Part shown: piece after piece, positions 31,987-39,297 of the stretch
Layout: each line of letters opens with the position of its first letter
How positions within the stretch are numbered: position 1 is the stretch's first letter
Source of the DNA: Parvibaculum sp.
Lineage (GTDB): Bacteria > Pseudomonadota > Alphaproteobacteria > Parvibaculales > Parvibaculaceae
Assembly (NCBI GenBank): GCA_020062605.1
Contig: JAGUWA010000058.1
Location: 1 to 52,434, forward strand
Length of the DNA: 52,434 nt
Direction: 5' to 3'
The notes under the pieces: generated by a model
The model's database searches: none
What the model was told of the DNA's origin: nothing
The model's input: the letters and a program-made list of their open reading frames with translations, nothing else
Program-made: the position numbers and the translations under genes

Positions 31987-32484
31987 CTAATTGCGACCTT
32001 TTCCCTTCCCCCCTCGCCCTCTCTTCCACCTAAGATCTGGACCGCGGGTTTCATCAACCGGCACTCCCAGGCGGCCGAAATCTTTTCGCTTAAGAGTGAT
32101 ATCGGCGAGAGTATATTTATCTAAAGTCCCGACAAAAGAGAGTAACGCTTCGTTCAACACGTTTGCCAACTCGCATTTTTTGGTCAACACACATTGATTG
32201 CCGGTGGCAAAGCACTCTACCAATGCGAAATCCGGTTCTGTTTCCCGAACTACATTTCCAAGGTTAATTTTCTTGGGAGCTATCGCGAGCATGAATCCCC
32301 CGGAGCGGCCGCGCACGCTCTTCAGGTATCCTGCCCTTGTCAGCATATTCACCACCTTCATCAAGTGCGCCTTTGAGATGTCATAAACCTTCGACGTCTC
32401 ATCGATTGTGATAAGCCGGTCATTCTCAGCCGCTGCATATATAAGGACGCGCAAGGCATAGTCGGAAAGTGTCGTTAAGCGCAT
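31987..32484 (-). CDS. nsrR: NO-sensing Rrf2-family repressor NsrR
   Basis: 165 residues. An Rrf2 winged helix (LTTLSDYALRVLIYAAAEND, ISKAHLMKVVNMLTRAGYLK, VRGRSGGFML) is followed by three cluster-binding Cys, C91, C98 and C104 (CFATGNQCVLTKKC), a spacing close to the NsrR pattern. NsrR holds an iron-sulfur cluster that NO disrupts, releasing DNA. Five NsrR-like palindromes in the window give it plausible targets. It is divergent from nnrS. Confidence 0.9.
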   Translation of the reverse strand: MRLTTLSDYALRVLIYAAAENDRLITIDETSKVYDISKAHLMKVVNMLTRAGYLKSVRGRSGGFMLAIAPKKINLGNVVRETEPDFALVECFATGNQCVLTKKCELANVLNEALLSFVGTLDKYTLADITLKRKDFGRLGVPVDETRGPDLRWKRGRGGKGKGRN

Positions 32485-32579
32485 GTCTTATCCACTAGGT
32501 TGGGCACAAGTTCTTAGAGCCGCTCCGGATACAGATCGATCATTCATGCGACAAACGGCGTCATCGTTTTGTCGGGTTT

Positions 32580-32602
32580 ATGATATATTTTATATACATC
32601 TT
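32580..32602. promoter_or_regulatory. NsrR-like operator upstream of nnrS
   Basis: ATGATATATTT-T-ATATACATCTT, the best match in the window to the published NsrR consensus on the right half (ATRCATCTT). It lies 55 bp upstream of the nnrS start and 95 bp from the nsrR start, so it could serve both divergent genes. Confidence 0.65.
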
Positions 32603-32657
32603 ATGGACGGATGTACGACATTGCCATTTCCCGTCAAATGTGCGCGGAGGACGCCCG

Positions 32658-33833
32658 ATGAAGAGAGGTGCGGTTCGGACGGATACATTGACGCTGCTCA
32701 CCTACGGTTTCCGGCCATTCTTTCTCGGCGGCGCTATATGGGCTGTGATGGCTATGTTGCTCTGGGTCGGGATAGTCGCTGGGCGAATAAAGATCGACCT
32801 CGGCTTACCTCAGATATCTTGGCACGCTCATGAATTTCTGTTCGGCTATGTAGGAGCGATCATAGCCGGATTTCTGCTGACCGCAGTTCCAAACTGGACC
32901 GGGCGCGCTCCATTGCAAGGTTTCGTGTTGCTCTCCCTTCTAGTTCTCTGGATAGCGGGAAGGGTAGCCCTTCTGGCGGCAGGACTAGTTGACTACTGGG
33001 TAGCTGCATTTGTTGATGTTCTTTTCTTGCCATCCCTTGCCCTATTTCTACTGCGGGAGGTTCGCGCAGCTGGAAGCAATGCCAACATCCTAATAATAGC
33101 TGTTGTTTTGGTACTGGCCCTCGCCAATGTGCTTTTCCACACCGAAATAATCGTCTACGGGTATACGACATTCGCCGGGCGCGGCTCCATTTCGCTGATC
33201 CTTCTTCTCATCGTATTGATCGGTGGACGCATAGTGCCGAACTTCACCAGAAACTGGCTCGCAGGGAGAGGGGAACACCGCCTGCCTGCACCAATGGATG
33301 GATTTGACCACACAGTGATCGCGATAAGCGTGGCCTCATTGATCATGTGGACGTTTTTCCCATCCATGCCTCTTACCCCACTGTTTTTGCTAACCGCCGG
33401 CGTCTTTCACGCGGTTCGCCTTGGACGATGGTCGGGCTGGCGCACTCGATCTGAACCTCTCGTCTTTATTCTTCATGTGGGCTACGCGTTTGTCCCCTTT
33501 GGGTTCCTATTGGCTGGAGTGTCGTTGATCTGGCCGTCCATCGTCATGCCTTCCACCGCTACTCACGCGTGGACAAGTGGAGCTATGGGAACAATGACGC
33601 TCGCCATCATGACACGTGCGACTCGGGGACATTCTGGCCGCTCTCTAACGGCTCCTCGCACAACGCAGATTGCATACTTGTGCATCATTTTGGCGGGCGT
33701 TCTGCGGCTCGGTGAGGCCTGCCTGCCCGACGCATCAATGACACTCTATGTTCTGTCAGCTCTTTCTTGGGTCGCCGCGTTTAGCATCTTTTTGATGATC
33801 TATGGCCCGATGCTTGTACTGCCCCGGCGCTAA
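32658..33833 (+). CDS. nnrS: NnrS-family heme/copper membrane protein
   Basis: 391 residues with about twelve membrane spans. The NnrS signature WHAHEFLFGYVGAIIAGFLL and TAVPNWTGR is present, with GGRIVPNFTRNW and other conserved His segments (HAWTSGAMG). NnrS proteins protect against NO and nitrosative stress. The start at 32658 is set by GGAGG 7 nt upstream. The NsrR-like box upstream and the adjacent nsrR support NO-responsive expression. Confidence 0.92.
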   Translation: MKRGAVRTDTLTLLTYGFRPFFLGGAIWAVMAMLLWVGIVAGRIKIDLGLPQISWHAHEFLFGYVGAIIAGFLLTAVPNWTGRAPLQGFVLLSLLVLWIAGRVALLAAGLVDYWVAAFVDVLFLPSLALFLLREVRAAGSNANILIIAVVLVLALANVLFHTEIIVYGYTTFAGRGSISLILLLIVLIGGRIVPNFTRNWLAGRGEHRLPAPMDGFDHTVIAISVASLIMWTFFPSMPLTPLFLLTAGVFHAVRLGRWSGWRTRSEPLVFILHVGYAFVPFGFLLAGVSLIWPSIVMPSTATHAWTSGAMGTMTLAIMTRATRGHSGRSLTAPRTTQIAYLCIILAGVLRLGEACLPDASMTLYVLSALSWVAAFSIFLMIYGPMLVLPRR

Positions 33834-33874
33834 ATTTTGCTCAGACGCACAACTGGAGAGTCCCGCCATTAAAA

Positions 33875-35224
33875 TTAAATGACCCCCAGAGCCTCCATCG
33901 CCTCGGCAACTCGCACAAAGCCCGCGATATTAGCCCCAAGTACGTAATCTCCTGGCGAGCCGTACTCCTCTGCGGTCTGCGCACAGAGGTCATGGATGCC
34001 AACCATGATCTCGCTCAAACGCTTTTCCGTTTGTTCAAATGTCCAGCTATCCCGCGAGGCATTTTGCTGCATCTCAAGCGCGGAGGTGGCAACACCCCCA
34101 GCGTTAGCCGCTTTTGCCGGCCCGAATAGTATTCCCGCTTCTCGAAATACAGCCACCGCATCCGGGGTGCACGGCATATTCGCGCCTTCTCCGACAGCCA
34201 CCACGCCATTGCGAACTAAGTTTCTTGCGTCTCTTCCAGTTAGCTCGTTCTGGGTGGCAGACGGCATCGCCACCTCGCAGGGAACGTCCCATATAGTTCC
34301 ACCGTTGACGTAACAAGACGTACCTTTCTTGACCTTGGCATACTCTGAGATACGCTCTCGACGTTGTTCCTTTATCTCCTTGACCAACTCCAGATCGATA
34401 CCGTTGTCATCAACGATAAATCCGTTGGAATCGGAACACGCGACAACTATTCCGCCGAGGCTGAGAACTTTTTCCATCGTATAGATGGCGACGTTGCCGG
34501 ACCCAGAGACGACAACCCGTTTCCCGCAGAAATCCGTCTTTCTTGTACGGAGCATACATTCAACAAAAGCCGCCGCACCGTACCCAGTTGCCTCCTTGCG
34601 CGCTCTGGATCCTCCGTAGATCAGCCCCTTGCCTGTGAGAACTCCAGCTTCGTAGCGGTTGGTGATGCGCTTATACTGGCCAAACATAAAGCCGATCTCG
34701 CGCGCGCCTACACCAATGTCACCTGCAGGCACGTCGGTGTACTCCCCCACATGCCTGTGCAGCTCTGTCATAAACGATTGGCAGAAGCGCATGATCTCTC
34801 CGTCAGAACGATCTCGGGGATTGAAATCTGAGCCCCCCTTGCCGCCACCGATTGGTAATCCTGTAAGCGCATTCTTGAATGTCTGTTCGAAACCCAGAAA
34901 TTTGATGATCCCAAGATTGACGGAAGGATGGAAACGTATTCCTCCCTTATGAGGACCCAGCGCTGAATTGAATTGCACTCTAAATCCGCGAGCTATGTGG
35001 TGCCGACCTTGGTCATCCATCCAAGGAACGCGAAAAATAATCTGCCGCTCAGGCTCGCAGATACGTTCAATCAGTGCGCTATCTGCGTAATGCGGCCGCT
35101 TTGCAACCACGCGTCCGATACTGCCGAGTACCTCCACTACCGCTTGGTGAAATTCAACTTCCCCTGAATTTCTTCGCAGCACTTCCGCGAAGATGGGTTC
35201 GATCTTTTCATCGATTGAGGTCAT
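33875..35224 (-). CDS. gdhA: NADP-specific glutamate dehydrogenase
   Basis: 449 residues, the hexameric-enzyme length. Conserved blocks: GFRVQFNSALGPHKGGIRFH, LPIGGGKGGSDFNPRDRS (substrate Lys), GEYTDVPAGDIGVGAREIG, the Rossmann VVSGSGNVAIYTMEK, and AANAGGVATSALEMQQN. It assimilates ammonium by reductive amination of 2-oxoglutarate. It converges with nnrS and has no visible link to the NO genes. In many alphaproteobacteria GS-GOGAT is the main route, so this may be accessory. Confidence 0.94.
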   Translation of the reverse strand: MTSIDEKIEPIFAEVLRRNSGEVEFHQAVVEVLGSIGRVVAKRPHYADSALIERICEPERQIIFRVPWMDDQGRHHIARGFRVQFNSALGPHKGGIRFHPSVNLGIIKFLGFEQTFKNALTGLPIGGGKGGSDFNPRDRSDGEIMRFCQSFMTELHRHVGEYTDVPAGDIGVGAREIGFMFGQYKRITNRYEAGVLTGKGLIYGGSRARKEATGYGAAAFVECMLRTRKTDFCGKRVVVSGSGNVAIYTMEKVLSLGGIVVACSDSNGFIVDDNGIDLELVKEIKEQRRERISEYAKVKKGTSCYVNGGTIWDVPCEVAMPSATQNELTGRDARNLVRNGVVAVGEGANMPCTPDAVAVFREAGILFGPAKAANAGGVATSALEMQQNASRDSWTFEQTEKRLSEIMVGIHDLCAQTAEEYGSPGDYVLGANIAGFVRVAEAMEALGVI

Positions 35225-35331
35225 ATTTGTATCTCGTTGCCAAGGCGGGGTGGCCTATTGGCAGGTCGCAGAGGTTTCAGATGTCGCCCGCCCGGTGGCA
35301 GGCTGAGATATCGCTTGTACTTGCGCAGGTT

Positions 35332-35760
35332 CTAGATGATGTGAATTCGAACGTCCACGTTTCCTCTTGTCGCATGTGAATATGGGCAGATTTTTTGATG
35401 CGCCACCTCGACGATCTCCGATTTCTGCTCGGCTTCGAGACCATCAATCCGGACTTCAAGCTCCACAGAAATTGAGAATCCGCCCTGCGTTCGCGGTCCG
35501 ATTCCAACGTTCGCTGTTACTTGTGTACCAGGTCCCAACGAGAATCCCCGATCTCCGGCCGCAAGCCTTACCGCACCTTCAAAGCAAGCCGCATATCCAG
35601 CCGCGAAAAGCTGCTCGGGATTAGTTTTAGGGCCTCCCGGCCCACCAAGTTCGGCCGGCATGACGAGTTCCAACTCCAGAACACCGTCACTGCTCCGCAC
35701 ATGGCCCTCGCGTCCGCCTTTCGCTGTAACAACCGCGGTATATAGAACACCAGTCGACAT
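35332..35760 (-). CDS. ohr: Organic hydroperoxide resistance protein (Ohr/OsmC)
   Basis: 142 residues. The two active Cys are in YAACFEGAVRLAA and KICPYSHATRGN, the Ohr pattern. It reduces organic hydroperoxides and possibly peroxynitrite with dihydrolipoyl thiols. The start at 35760 has GGAG upstream. It follows an unknown small gene by 13 bp, and the NsrR-like palindrome at 36178 is upstream of both. Confidence 0.92.
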   Translation of the reverse strand: MSTGVLYTAVVTAKGGREGHVRSSDGVLELELVMPAELGGPGGPKTNPEQLFAAGYAACFEGAVRLAAGDRGFSLGPGTQVTANVGIGPRTQGGFSISVELEVRIDGLEAEQKSEIVEVAHQKICPYSHATRGNVDVRIHII

Positions 35761-35773
35761 AGCTTTCTCCGCT

Positions 35774-36055
35774 CTACTTGGGGTTATTGGTTCGTTTCGC
35801 CGCACCGATCTTCATCCAATCGCGCAGAAGCCCCTTGTCTTCCTTAGAGAAACGCGCACGCGCCTTGAGATTTTCAAAAGTGTCGCCTGGATAGGATCTT
35901 TCGTAGTCACGGCAAATCGCTCTTTCGATCGCCTCCCATTCATCCGGATCTGACGGCCCGATCTTTTGCAAAACTCCGTTTGCTGACATATAACGTTCGC
36001 CATTCGAACTAGCGTCAGTCACCGTGTGACACATCGTCTCTGAACCTGTATTCAC
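35774..36055 (-). CDS. Hypothetical protein upstream of ohr
   Basis: 93 residues, acidic to neutral and helical: GPSDPDEWEAIERAICRDYE, FENLKARARFSKEDKGLLRD. No family recognised. An internal ATG would shorten it to about 71 residues (from MSANGVLQKI). It is 13 bp upstream of ohr on the same strand and likely co-transcribed; the NsrR-like site at 36178-36200 is 123 bp upstream. Confidence 0.55.
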   Translation of the reverse strand: MNTGSETMCHTVTDASSNGERYMSANGVLQKIGPSDPDEWEAIERAICRDYERSYPGDTFENLKARARFSKEDKGLLRDWMKIGAAKRTNNPK

Positions 36056-36177
36056 AGACGTCCTTTCGTCCGGCCTTCAGGTGTTGCAAGCGCTCCCATC
36101 AGAAGGGACTGCGGTATTGTTGCGCATGTCAAAACTTGCTACGACGAAAATAACTCTTTGCATTTTATACCCACAAT

Positions 36178-36200
36178 AACATATAATTTATATATATCTT
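36178..36200. promoter_or_regulatory. NsrR-like operator upstream of the small-gene/ohr pair
   Basis: AACATATAATT-T-ATATATATCTT: the right half matches the other sites exactly, the left half is degenerate. The only gene starting nearby is the minus-strand hypothetical at 36055, so it probably controls that gene and ohr. Confidence 0.5.
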
Positions 36201-36520
36201 TTAGCGCAGTGTACCGAATACGCTTCGCTGTTCGTGATCAATCCTTCCTCCTCGGCCACGACCTCGACGTCGCGAAAATGCCAGGTCACTGGCTACTGGC
36301 ACGTTTGGATAAGCGTGTGCGTCGCTCCGGGGCCTAGGAATGACTCAGAAATTTCTTGCCAGCCTTACCATTACAGAGGGGTAACAATGTAGTCGAGTTT
36401 GCTCTCGGGCTCGATGGGACCGCATCTCGCATCATTCCATGCACACCAAGTCGTTACATCGGTATCGAACATGCCAAAGAAGCTGCCACTTGGACGCTGA
36501 TGCATCACCACATCCTTCTT
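36201..36520. other. Region without a supported gene
   Basis: About 320 bp between the NsrR-like site and the DUF488 stop. Short open frames exist on the plus strand but have no ribosome site or recognisable domain. No hairpin with a T-run was noticed. Confidence 0.4.
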
Positions 36521-36871
36521 CTACATTCTCTCTTTCAGAAATTCGGCAAGAACAACTGCATGATTGTGAGCCTCATCACGCGCGCCATATAGCAGCGTTG
36601 CACAATCATTTCCCATTACCTCCTTTAGCCGTTCCACTTCGTCTTCATTGCTCTCAAGCTCTTGCCGGTATTTCTTCTTGAACTCTGTCCACCGCGACGG
36701 ATCATGTCCGAACCATTTCCGAAGAGATGCGCTAGGCGCAATCTCCTTGTGCCATAACGCAATTCCCGCCGCCTCTTTCTTTACCCCACGCGGCCAAACA
36801 CGATCGACCAATACACGCACCCCATCTTGAGGGGACTTCTTTTCGTATATTCTCTTCACCTGGATTTTCAT
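36521..36871 (-). CDS. DUF488-family protein
   Basis: 116 residues. The motifs VRVLVDRVWPRGVKKEAAGI, IAPSASLRKWFGHDPSRWTE and CATLLYGARDEAHNHAVVLA are the DUF488 (YeaO-like) signature. Function is unknown; members are small cytoplasmic proteins. An NsrR-like site lies 52 bp upstream in the divergent promoter, shared with a membrane-protein gene. Confidence 0.88.
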   Translation of the reverse strand: MKIQVKRIYEKKSPQDGVRVLVDRVWPRGVKKEAAGIALWHKEIAPSASLRKWFGHDPSRWTEFKKKYRQELESNEDEVERLKEVMGNDCATLLYGARDEAHNHAVVLAEFLKERM

Positions 36872-36922
36872 CGACCATCACTCCCTCTGGGGGATACCGG
36901 CAAAATTTTTCAGCCGAATGTT

Positions 36923-36945
36923 AACATGTATCTGATATATTTCTT
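36923..36945. promoter_or_regulatory. NsrR-like operator between DUF488 and a membrane-protein gene
   Basis: AACATGTATCT-G-ATATATTTCTT. The left half is close to the ATGYATTT consensus. It is 51 bp before the DUF488 start and 39 bp before the start of the divergent membrane-protein gene, so it could repress both. Confidence 0.5.
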
Positions 36946-36984
36946 TAATGCCTTACATCGACTTCTCGGAATTGAGGCGATCAG

Positions 36985-37443
36985 ATGGCTCGCACAAAGA
37001 CAGGGATATACTCACTAGCCGCGATGTCGGTGGCTATAGTTTCTCTCGTGTGGGCAGGAATGATCGTCGGTGTTTCGGGTCTGGCTACACCTGCGAAGTT
37101 CGTCGCACCGTCTCTGAATCTACCAATCGCTCTGGAAGTTGGCCGAGTTACCTTTCAAGTCTTTAGTAAGGTTGAATGGGTTTTTGCGTTTTTTTTGGGC
37201 TTGTCGATCACAAGCGTTGGTTGGCGCTTTCCTGCTTTCTGTTGGACCGTTCTTGCTGTTGTTGTCGTTCTTCTGATCCTTCAAGCAGTGTGGCTTTTGC
37301 CTGTTCTCGATGCTCGCGTGAGTGCCGTCATAGCAGGAGTTCCTCAGCAAACGAGTATTGCACACGTGCTATATGTTGCAGCTGAATCAATAAAGATCGT
37401 CGGCTTGCTTGTCATAGGGGGGACGGCAATTCGGGCGTCTTAG
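36985..37443 (+). CDS. Four-span membrane protein of the predicted NsrR regulon
   Basis: 152 residues with four hydrophobic helices. The loop FVAPSLNLPIALEVGRVTFQ, VFSKVEWVFAFFLGL resembles DUF4149-like small membrane proteins with a conserved Glu and Arg within helices, but the assignment is tentative. Low-GC codon use compared with the high-GC genes on either side. It is divergent from DUF488 across an NsrR-like site. Confidence 0.6.
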   Translation: MARTKTGIYSLAAMSVAIVSLVWAGMIVGVSGLATPAKFVAPSLNLPIALEVGRVTFQVFSKVEWVFAFFLGLSITSVGWRFPAFCWTVLAVVVVLLILQAVWLLPVLDARVSAVIAGVPQQTSIAHVLYVAAESIKIVGLLVIGGTAIRAS

Positions 37444-37818
37444 GTGCTCAAGGAAAATGCCTGAGGACCCTCGAACGATGCTAAGCTGAGAGCAAGTTTC
37501 AAAGTGATAGTGCTCGGAATGTTTGCCTGAATCGACGCTACGCAGTCTCAACTCCGTGCACCCTTAAACGTTTAATGGTCACAGCGAATTGATAGGAGCG
37601 TGCTATGCGATTGACACTATTCCAAGGAGTAATGGCACTCTTCTTTTGCCAGTCTGCTTTACTCCGCCCCCGCTCCACGAGGAGCGAGAAGGATTCCCGT
37701 AATGGGTTCACTTCTTCCTCACGTCATACCGATCGCTCGGAACGTTGGAACATTCAGCAACTTGCGAGGCTATTGCAGGGATAGCCGCTGTGCAGGAGTC
37801 AGAGTACGGGCTTGGAAT
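37444..37818. other. Mostly noncoding region with one weak small frame
   Basis: About 375 bp before the ferredoxin gene. An open frame at 37605-37784 (59 codons) has a TAGGAG ribosome-site-like sequence and a hydrophobic start (MRLTLFQGVMALFFCQSALL), but the rest is Arg/Ser-rich and low in coding character, so I do not call it a gene. Confidence 0.35.
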
Positions 37819-38145
37819 ATGCTTCAGTTGATTTTCATACTTCCCGATGGCACCGAAAAATTGTTCCGCGTCCATTCCGGCGAGAATGTTATGGATGTGG
37901 CGGTATCCAATGAGATTGACGGCATTTCCGCGAATTGCCGCGGTAATTGTGCCTGTTCTACGTGCCACGTTTACGTGGAGCCAGAATGGCTGGAGCGGGT
38001 GGGTACCGCCTCGGGTATGGAAGAAGATATTCTCGATTTCGCACCGGACGCACGATCCGAAAGCAGACTTTGTTGCCAGCTTACTATGTCGAAGAAACTT
38101 GACGGACTGAGGTTGCGCGTTCCTGACTGGCAACGCTGGAATTGA
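37819..38145 (+). CDS. [2Fe-2S] ferredoxin, adrenodoxin/vertebrate type
   Basis: 108 residues. Cluster ligands C40, C46, C49 (NCRGNCACSTCHVYV) and C86 (SRLCCQL). FILPDGTEKLFRVHSGENVM is the typical N-terminal beta-grasp. Such ferredoxins feed cytochromes P450, Rieske oxygenases or iron-sulfur assembly. It is not in an isc/suf context and no P450 is nearby, so the partner is unknown. ATG 37819 gives the normal family length. Confidence 0.9.
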   Translation: MLQLIFILPDGTEKLFRVHSGENVMDVAVSNEIDGISANCRGNCACSTCHVYVEPEWLERVGTASGMEEDILDFAPDARSESRLCCQLTMSKKLDGLRLRVPDWQRWN

Positions 38146-38429
38146 CGATACTTTCTATTCTTTCCCGTCACCCGAAACTTAAATATGCGAATGCCCGATA
38201 TCGACGTCTTCTCGCGACGCGCGTCTATCGGAGCAGTTGAACCAGTACGCCAAAAGCCGCTCGTCGCCGCTGTCGCGCCGTCCCAGAAAATGCCCCTGTC
38301 CACGTCGATGCTCGGCTCTACCTCGACCGGAGAAAAACGAGGCGCCCGGCGGGGAGCAATGGGTGAAAACCCCGAACCAAGCCGGAAGATTGCGGCGACC
38401 TTCAAGTTTCATCAGCCTTGTAATGGCCT
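38146..38429. other. Region without a supported gene, left of palindrome copy B
   Basis: About 280 bp after the ferredoxin gene. Overlapping open frames on both strands are basic and carry no recognisable domain. Nothing functional is seen before the palindrome at 38430. Confidence 0.4.
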
Positions 38430-38459
38430 TTACCACACGGAAATATTTTTGTGTGGCAA
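38430..38459. repeat. 30-bp palindrome, copy B
   Basis: Left arm TTACCACACGG, 8-bp centre AAATATTT, right arm TTGTGTGGCAA. It matches copy A (10415-10444) at 26 of 30 positions with an identical right arm and the same orientation. A large tyrosine recombinase gene ends 839 bp to the right. A flanking-site role is inferred, not shown. Confidence 0.6.
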
Positions 38460-38552
38460 GAGCTGGAACGTCTGTGCGTGCCGGAGAAAGCACTTGGTAG
38501 CAGCGATTCATCAGCTCTCGATTCTACCTGCTTCGCCCCAACGGTCTCCATG

Positions 38553-38897
38553 TCAGGAGAACATCCTGGCGACCGTATCGCGGGGAGAGCCGAGCCTGTA
38601 GAAGCGAGACATCGTGCGCGCCCAGCCTAGATCAGGAGCCATGACGCGCAGCTCAGATGTGAGAGCAGTCGTGGTGCCGATAATCGGGTGTGCCACGACC
38701 CTTCCCTTGAGAGCGGGTACGTCCCGCAAGGTGATTTCGTAATTGTCGAGAAGAGGTGCGTCCTCGAGGTCCTCGATCGACGGCAACACACCGGCTCGTA
38801 TCCATTCGAGGTCGAGGCAGAGCGCCTTCAGCCGCTCGATCTCTTCGTTCAGATAGCGGATTTGCAGAACACCTTCACGCGCAACCACGATAAGCAT
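38553..38897 (-). CDS. DUF6634-type protein
   Basis: 114 residues: EEIERLKALCLDLEWIRAGV, LEDAPLLDNYEITLRDVPAL, TSELRVMAPDLGWARTMSRF, YRLGSPR. The pattern of DAPLLD ... GWARTxSRFYRLG is that of the DUF6634 family seen in rhizobia and relatives, often on plasmids or islands. No function is known. A good ribosome site (AGGAGGACTGGC region) precedes the ATG. Confidence 0.65.
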   Translation of the reverse strand: MLIVVAREGVLQIRYLNEEIERLKALCLDLEWIRAGVLPSIEDLEDAPLLDNYEITLRDVPALKGRVVAHPIIGTTTALTSELRVMAPDLGWARTMSRFYRLGSPRDTVARMFS

Positions 38898-39192
38898 GCC
38901 AGTCCTCCTTTTGCGGTGCGGAGAAGGCTATGGCGATGCTTGGAACATAACAAGAACGAAGGTGCGGGCGATATCCCGAGTCGAGGTGCTTTCAGTAGCA
39001 TAACACCCGCAATTCCGCGGCTTCAGCGAAGCGCAGATTGCTGCTTTCTTGTGGAAGTGTTGGCTGGCAGCAACAACGACATCTTAACGTCGACGCCGCC
39101 GCCGCTATTGGCTGGGGTGACGTAAACGGATCATTGTGGAACTTTCAGCCCGCGCTCCCGCTCGTTTTGGCTAACCTGTTGAAAATAAAGAA

Positions 39193-39234
39193 TTTGCCCC
39201 AGAAAATCCGGTTTCCCGGTGATTTTGGGGCAAA
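39193..39234 (-). terminator. Hairpin downstream of the large recombinase gene
   Basis: TTTGCCCC-AGAAAATC pairs with GATTTT-GGGGCAAA across a 12-nt loop. On the minus strand it follows the recombinase stop by 63 bp and is followed by AATTCTTTATTTTC, so a rho-independent terminator is likely. Its outer arms (TTGCC...GGCAA) resemble those of palindrome copies A and B. Confidence 0.5.
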
Positions 39235-39297
39235 CGCTGCAATATCAAAGAGTTAGCGCTTCTGATGGGCTGAAAATGTCACCGTTGCCCTGCATCC

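Noticed and set aside
37605..37784. A 59-codon frame with a TAGGAG ribosome-site-like sequence
   Set aside because: Only the N-terminus looks protein-like; the rest is Arg/Ser-rich with weak codon character. Left as a possible but unsupported small gene.
38179..38601. Overlapping open frames on both strands around palindrome copy B
   Set aside because: Basic, low-complexity translations without domains; they cross the palindrome.
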